From Chlamydiota bacterium (GTDB taxonomy: Bacteria; Chlamydiota; Chlamydiia; Chlamydiales; SM23-39): a stretch of 9,519 nt of DNA. The position numbers were made by a program, and so were the translations under genes. Of the stretch, positions 7,312-9,519 are shown in pieces; position 1 is the stretch's first letter, and the number at the start of each line of letters is the position of its first letter. Location of the stretch: contig DAIDIM010000059.1 of assembly GCA_027459365.1 (NCBI GenBank), positions 1 through 9,519 on the forward strand, given 5' to 3'. Below the pieces are notes generated by a model. That model saw only the letters and a list, made by a program, of their open reading frames with translations, had not been told where the DNA came from and did no database searches.

Positions 7312-7380
7312 AACATTAATTCGAAGTAAAAAATAGCAGCTATTCGAAGTAAATGATAACATCAATTCGAAGTAAAAAAT
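7312..7380 (+). repeat. Three tandem 23-bp repeats, probable operator of the Fic module
   Basis: The 12-base core ATTCGAAGTAAA occurs three times, at 7319-7330, 7342-7353 and 7365-7376, spaced exactly 23 bases apart. Units 7312-7334 and 7358-7380 are identical apart from one base (T or C at the sixth position). The middle unit 7335-7357 keeps only the core. Each core holds the palindrome TTCGAA. The array ends 6 bases before the ATG of a gene whose N-terminus looks like a winged-helix antitoxin domain, so binding sites for autoregulation are the natural reading. The constant phase (just over two helical turns) would place bound proteins on a similar face of the DNA. No function is proven. The rest of the dus-fic gap holds only the possible -10 boxes, and no Shine-Dalgarno is visible. 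Confidence 0.85.
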
Positions 7381-7386
7381 ATTTTT

Positions 7387-8301
7387 ATGTCCGATTTCTC
7401 AGAGGCCCTAGCCAGAGTCCATAAAACTACGAAAGACCATATCGTTCTTTCAGAAGACATTACACGCGAAGACCGGGAATTGCTTGTACGGAAAAAATGG
7501 CTTCATCCAATCACACGTGGGTGGTATTTGTTAGTTCGTCCAGATGTACCATCTGGAGAATCATCTCCTTGGTATGGGAGTTTTTGGGAATTTATAGGAC
7601 TTTATCTGCAACGTAAATATGGGAAAAAATATTGTCTTTCTGCTGAGAATTCTTTAGATTTACATGTCGGTTCTACAACAATTCCAAAACAAGTCATTGC
7701 TATTGCTGAAAAAGGAAATAATTCCCCTCTAAAATTGCCGTTTAATACATCACTTCTTACATATTCAGATCCAAAAAATCTCCCTGAGCGTCCCGATTTG
7801 ATTAAGAGTGTCCAAGTCATGGGTTTGCCTGTTGCCCTTTGCCGTGTGAGCCCAACCTATTTCACTAAAAATGCGAGAGATGCAGAGATTGCCATGCGCA
7901 TGATCGATGATCCCTCTGCATTCATACAGACGATCCTTCAATATGACTTTAAACGAGCAGCAAATCGTATTATAGGTGCTTACGAATTTTTAAGGCTTCC
8001 TAAGATGGCCGGACAAATCAGGTTAGGTTTAGAGCGCGAACATTTCAAGATTCTTCCAGAAAATCCGTTTATTGAAGAAAAACCCATGGTCTCCTCTCAG
8101 GTCAATTCCCAATATTCTGCTCGTATTTACGCTCTTTGGAATGAATATCGAGAAACGATCCTCAACCATTTTCAATTACCGCATAAAGTCTTGGATAAAA
8201 CGACCTATTTTTCTAGGCTTGAAAAGATTTACGTACAGGATGCATATAACTCGCTTTCCATTGAAGGATATCGAGTCGATGATGAATTGTTCAGCGTGTG
8301 A
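7387..8301 (+). CDS. AbiEi-like winged-helix plus Fic inhibitory segment, N-terminal half of a frameshifted Fic protein
   Basis: A 304-residue product. Residues about 1-55 (ARVHKTT, then LSEDITREDRELLVRKKWLHPITRGWYLL) resemble the winged-helix start of AbiEi-type antitoxins and related regulators, with the typical RGWYLL wing. Residues 60-185 continue as an AbiEi-like alpha/beta domain (YCLSAENSLDLHVG...TIPKQVIAIAEKG). From about 240 the sequence becomes the N-terminal helical region of a Fic protein. At 289-294 it shows SLSIEG, which fits the autoinhibitory motif (S/T)xxxE(G/N), where Glu293 would block the ATP gamma-phosphate position. The frame ends 10 residues later with VDDELFSV and TGA, whereas the continuation expected of the family (QRVMNNGWNPDE) is in another frame. 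A single missing base near 8287-8292 explains this. On its own the product could still bind DNA or donate the inhibitory helix. Start ATG 7387 has no clear SD. Confidence 0.8.
   Translation: MSDFSEALARVHKTTKDHIVLSEDITREDRELLVRKKWLHPITRGWYLLVRPDVPSGESSPWYGSFWEFIGLYLQRKYGKKYCLSAENSLDLHVGSTTIPKQVIAIAEKGNNSPLKLPFNTSLLTYSDPKNLPERPDLIKSVQVMGLPVALCRVSPTYFTKNARDAEIAMRMIDDPSAFIQTILQYDFKRAANRIIGAYEFLRLPKMAGQIRLGLEREHFKILPENPFIEEKPMVSSQVNSQYSARIYALWNEYRETILNHFQLPHKVLDKTTYFSRLEKIYVQDAYNSLSIEGYRVDDELFSV
8284..8301 (+). other. Frameshift junction within the Fic gene
   Basis: The first frame reads D-E-L-F-S-V-stop. The second frame read back upstream gives Q-R-V-M-N-N-G-W-N-P-D. Restoring one base in TTGTT-CAG (8287-8294) joins them as DEL-x-QRVMNNGWNPD, the wording expected of an unbroken Fic protein. 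No homopolymer or classical slippery heptamer is present, so programmed slippage is not evident. The TGA at 8299-8301 overlaps GTG at 8298 and touches ATG at 8301, an arrangement compatible with termination-reinitiation. Confidence 0.8.
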
Positions 8302-8885
8302 TGAACAATGGATGGAATCCAGACGAAAATCAATCGGATCGAGCTTCTCGTGATGCTCTTGCAGCTTTAGGCTATTACAGGGCTTTCCAAGCTGTGAAAG
8401 AGTCAATCAGTCATATTTTTGATGGAGCATCTCCTACTATCGAAACAGAGAAGAATATCCAACTTTGGATGCGATCCCTTTTTCAGCAACTACTTGACAT
8501 TGGAGTTTTAAAACCGGCCGATATAATTGGCTATCGAAGATCACAAGTCTATATTCGTGGATCTAGGCATATTCCTTTTCCGAGAGAATCAATTCACGAA
8601 GCAATGAACACCTTTTTCAAATGTCTACATAAGGAAGAATCTCCTATTGTCCGTGCAATTCTAGGGCATTTTATCTTTGTATATATTCATCCTTACATGG
8701 ATGGAAATGGACGAACAGCCCGATTTTTGATGAATGTGATGTTTGCATCTGGAGGATTGCCTTGGACAATTATTCGAGCAAGTCAACGAGAACGTTATTT
8801 TGCAGCTTTAGAATCAGCAAGCCTAGGAAACGGAATTGACCCTTTTGTAAAATTCATTGAAGAGGAGATGGCAATAAAAACCTGA
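8298..8885 (+). CDS. Fic domain catalytic core, C-terminal half of a frameshifted Fic protein
   Basis: A 195-residue product if begun at GTG 8298 (194 from ATG 8301). It holds the Fic active site HPYMDGNGRTAR at 131-142, matching HxFx(D/E)GNGRxxR with Tyr in place of Phe. His131 is the catalytic base, Asp135 binds Mg, the GNGR loop grips the phosphates and Arg142 is the second Arg. The hairpin 'flap' that positions the target probably corresponds to VYIRGSRHIPFP near 84-95. Fic enzymes usually transfer AMP from ATP to a hydroxyl side chain of a target such as DNA gyrase or a GTPase. Nothing in the core looks damaged, but the inhibitory motif lies in the upstream frame. If translated alone, this would be an enzyme without its own brake. 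It ends 11 bases from the stop of the convergent NYN gene. Pseudogene half, coupled second cistron and sequencing error all remain possible. Confidence 0.8.
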   Translation: MMNNGWNPDENQSDRASRDALAALGYYRAFQAVKESISHIFDGASPTIETEKNIQLWMRSLFQQLLDIGVLKPADIIGYRRSQVYIRGSRHIPFPRESIHEAMNTFFKCLHKEESPIVRAILGHFIFVYIHPYMDGNGRTARFLMNVMFASGGLPWTIIRASQRERYFAALESASLGNGIDPFVKFIEEEMAIKT

Positions 8886-8896
8886 TCTGCACGAAA

Positions 8897-9370
8897 TCAA
8901 AGCAGGTCTTCAAAGATTTTTTGGAGTCGTTCTTTGTTTTTAGGAGTATCCACGCTCTTCTTTTCGGGTAGGATCTTTTTCTTGGACGCTAGGTACTTTA
9001 CAAATGCATGATTTGTTTGGACCTGAGCTCCAAGCGACCTTGCCTGTCTTGTCAACCCCTCGTCATTTGTCACAACCCTCACATCTTTTCGATTTTTTGT
9101 GAGCTCAACTTTTTCGAGAATGAAGGCATCGGCGCTTTGACCTTTTGGGGTAAAGACGATCTCTAAGGGAGATTCATATCCACGACCGCTCTCTTCATTT
9201 CCTCTATGAAAGCCGTCAAAAACAAGCATTCCTGTAAGCTTTAGTTTTGCAACCTGTTTTTGCAAGTACGCAATCACCTCTTGGCGTTGCGTTGAAAACG
9301 GTTTGGATGAGTCGACAAGGGAAAAAAGGATGTTGTAGCCGTCAAGCAGGAAGAACAAGAAGCGTCTCAA
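8897..9370 (-). CDS. YacP-like NYN (PIN-like) domain ribonuclease
   Basis: A 157-residue protein of the NYN/YacP group (Rae1-like in Bacillus), a PIN-fold metal-dependent RNase acting in the cytoplasm on mRNA or on the ribosome. Acidic residues of the fold are visible: Asp10 in LLDGYNILF, Asp52 in LVFDG, Asp81 in SADAFILEKV and Asp103 in VVTNDEGLTRQA, followed by a Ser-Leu-Gly strand and a basic tail (KKKILPEKK, KNKERLQKIFEDLL). Length is close to that of the family. The only useful starts are TTG codons at 9370 or 9358, since a stop lies in frame at 9389-9391 and no ATG precedes DGYN. TTG 9370 is taken. The beginning overlaps rdgB by about 29 bases in another frame and lacks a clear SD, so it is probably translated by coupling from rdgB. 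Confidence 0.85.
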   Translation of the reverse strand: MRRFLFFLLDGYNILFSLVDSSKPFSTQRQEVIAYLQKQVAKLKLTGMLVFDGFHRGNEESGRGYESPLEIVFTPKGQSADAFILEKVELTKNRKDVRVVTNDEGLTRQARSLGAQVQTNHAFVKYLASKKKILPEKKSVDTPKNKERLQKIFEDLL

Positions 9371-9519
9371 GGGTTGGGAGGAGTTTGTCTAAGGCTTTTC
9401 GTCGATGGGAAATCCGATTTTTTATCTCATCGCCAAGTTCTGAAAAAGATTTATGATAGCCATGTTTAATAAAAATAGGATGATATCCAAATCCACTTCC
9501 ACCCTTATCTTTCTGATGC
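9342..9519 (-). CDS. rdgB: RdgB/HAM1 family non-canonical purine NTP pyrophosphatase, C-terminal fragment
   Basis: Reading right to left from base 9518 gives 58 residues in frame and then TGA at 9344-9342. The start is beyond the window. The fragment carries the C-terminal signature of the ITP/XTP/dITP pyrophosphatases: GGSGFGYHPIF, then FSELGDEIKNRISHRRKAL, with the SHR triplet that contacts the base in the family. The enzyme hydrolyses ITP, dITP and XTP to the monophosphates and keeps deaminated purines out of nucleic acids. The usual motif is GFGYDPIF; here His replaces Asp. The IKHGYHKSFSEL stretch resembles chlamydial HAM1 sequences as remembered, which supports the lineage guess. It overlaps the downstream NYN gene by 29 bases and likely shares its transcript. 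Confidence 0.88.
   Translation of the reverse strand, partial: HQKDKGGSGFGYHPIFIKHGYHKSFSELGDEIKNRISHRRKALDKLLPTLETLLVLPA

Noticed and set aside
8284..8301. Programmed ribosomal frameshift in the Fic gene
   Set aside because: No slippery heptamer, internal SD or downstream pseudoknot is evident at the junction. A base loss or sequencing error is simpler.
8881..8910. CCTG...CAGG inverted repeat between the Fic and NYN stop codons as a bidirectional terminator
   Set aside because: Only 4-5 bp of pairing around a long loop, and no clean U-tract.

Overview
The window looks like chromosome of a member of the Chlamydiae, most likely an amoeba-associated or 'environmental' lineage and not Chlamydia itself. 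This is an inference from gene content, not a database match. The supporting signs are a MOMP-like (Lpg1974-type) outer-membrane porin C-terminus, an OppA-type peptide-binding lipoprotein, a YwqK/MORN_2-repeat lipoprotein, a strongly diverged GspL/PilM-like actin-fold membrane protein, and an RdgB/HAM1 C-terminus whose wording resembles chlamydial HAM1 proteins as I remember them. Base composition is moderately AT-rich.

Layout. (1) Positions 3-506 (+): C-terminal part of a beta-barrel outer-membrane protein, cut by the window edge and closed by a very strong intrinsic terminator (525-563). (2) 580-2531 (+): oppA-like lipoprotein gene followed at once by a small secreted Cys-containing protein of unknown function. 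(3) 2532-5951 (-): a tightly overlapping three-gene operon, read right to left: an actin-fold/single-TM/coiled-coil protein (GspL or PilM-PilN type), a small bitopic membrane protein (GspM/PilO-like in topology only) and a MORN_2-repeat lipoprotein. The first operon (+) and this one (-) converge with no gap: both stop codons lie in the palindrome TGATCA at 2529-2534. (4) 6001-7277 (+): yggT-family membrane protein and a DusB-type tRNA-dihydrouridine synthase, overlapping by ATGA and diverging from the GspL/PilM-like operon. (5) 7278-8885 (+): an apparent accessory module. Three exactly phased 23-bp direct repeats precede a gene for an AbiEi-like winged-helix plus Fic-domain protein, which is split by a one-base frameshift between the Fic autoinhibitory motif and the Fic catalytic core. 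(6) 8897-9519 (-): a YacP-like NYN nuclease gene with a TTG start that overlaps the 3' end of rdgB (ITP/XTP pyrophosphatase), which runs off the window.

How the parts relate: regions 1-3 are envelope and secretion functions (porin, peptide uptake, lipoprotein, putative secretion/pilus assembly platform). Regions 4 and 6 are housekeeping (tRNA modification, nucleotide-pool cleaning, RNA turnover). The most interesting part is region 5. It looks like a self-contained toxin-antitoxin-like gene with its own repeat operator, now separated into a DNA-binding/inhibitory half and a toxin half with an intact HPYMDGNGRTAR active site. I saw no tRNA, rRNA, CRISPR array, insertion sequence or origin. Outside the genes the only gaps above 50 bases are 507-579 and 7278-7386, both described below.
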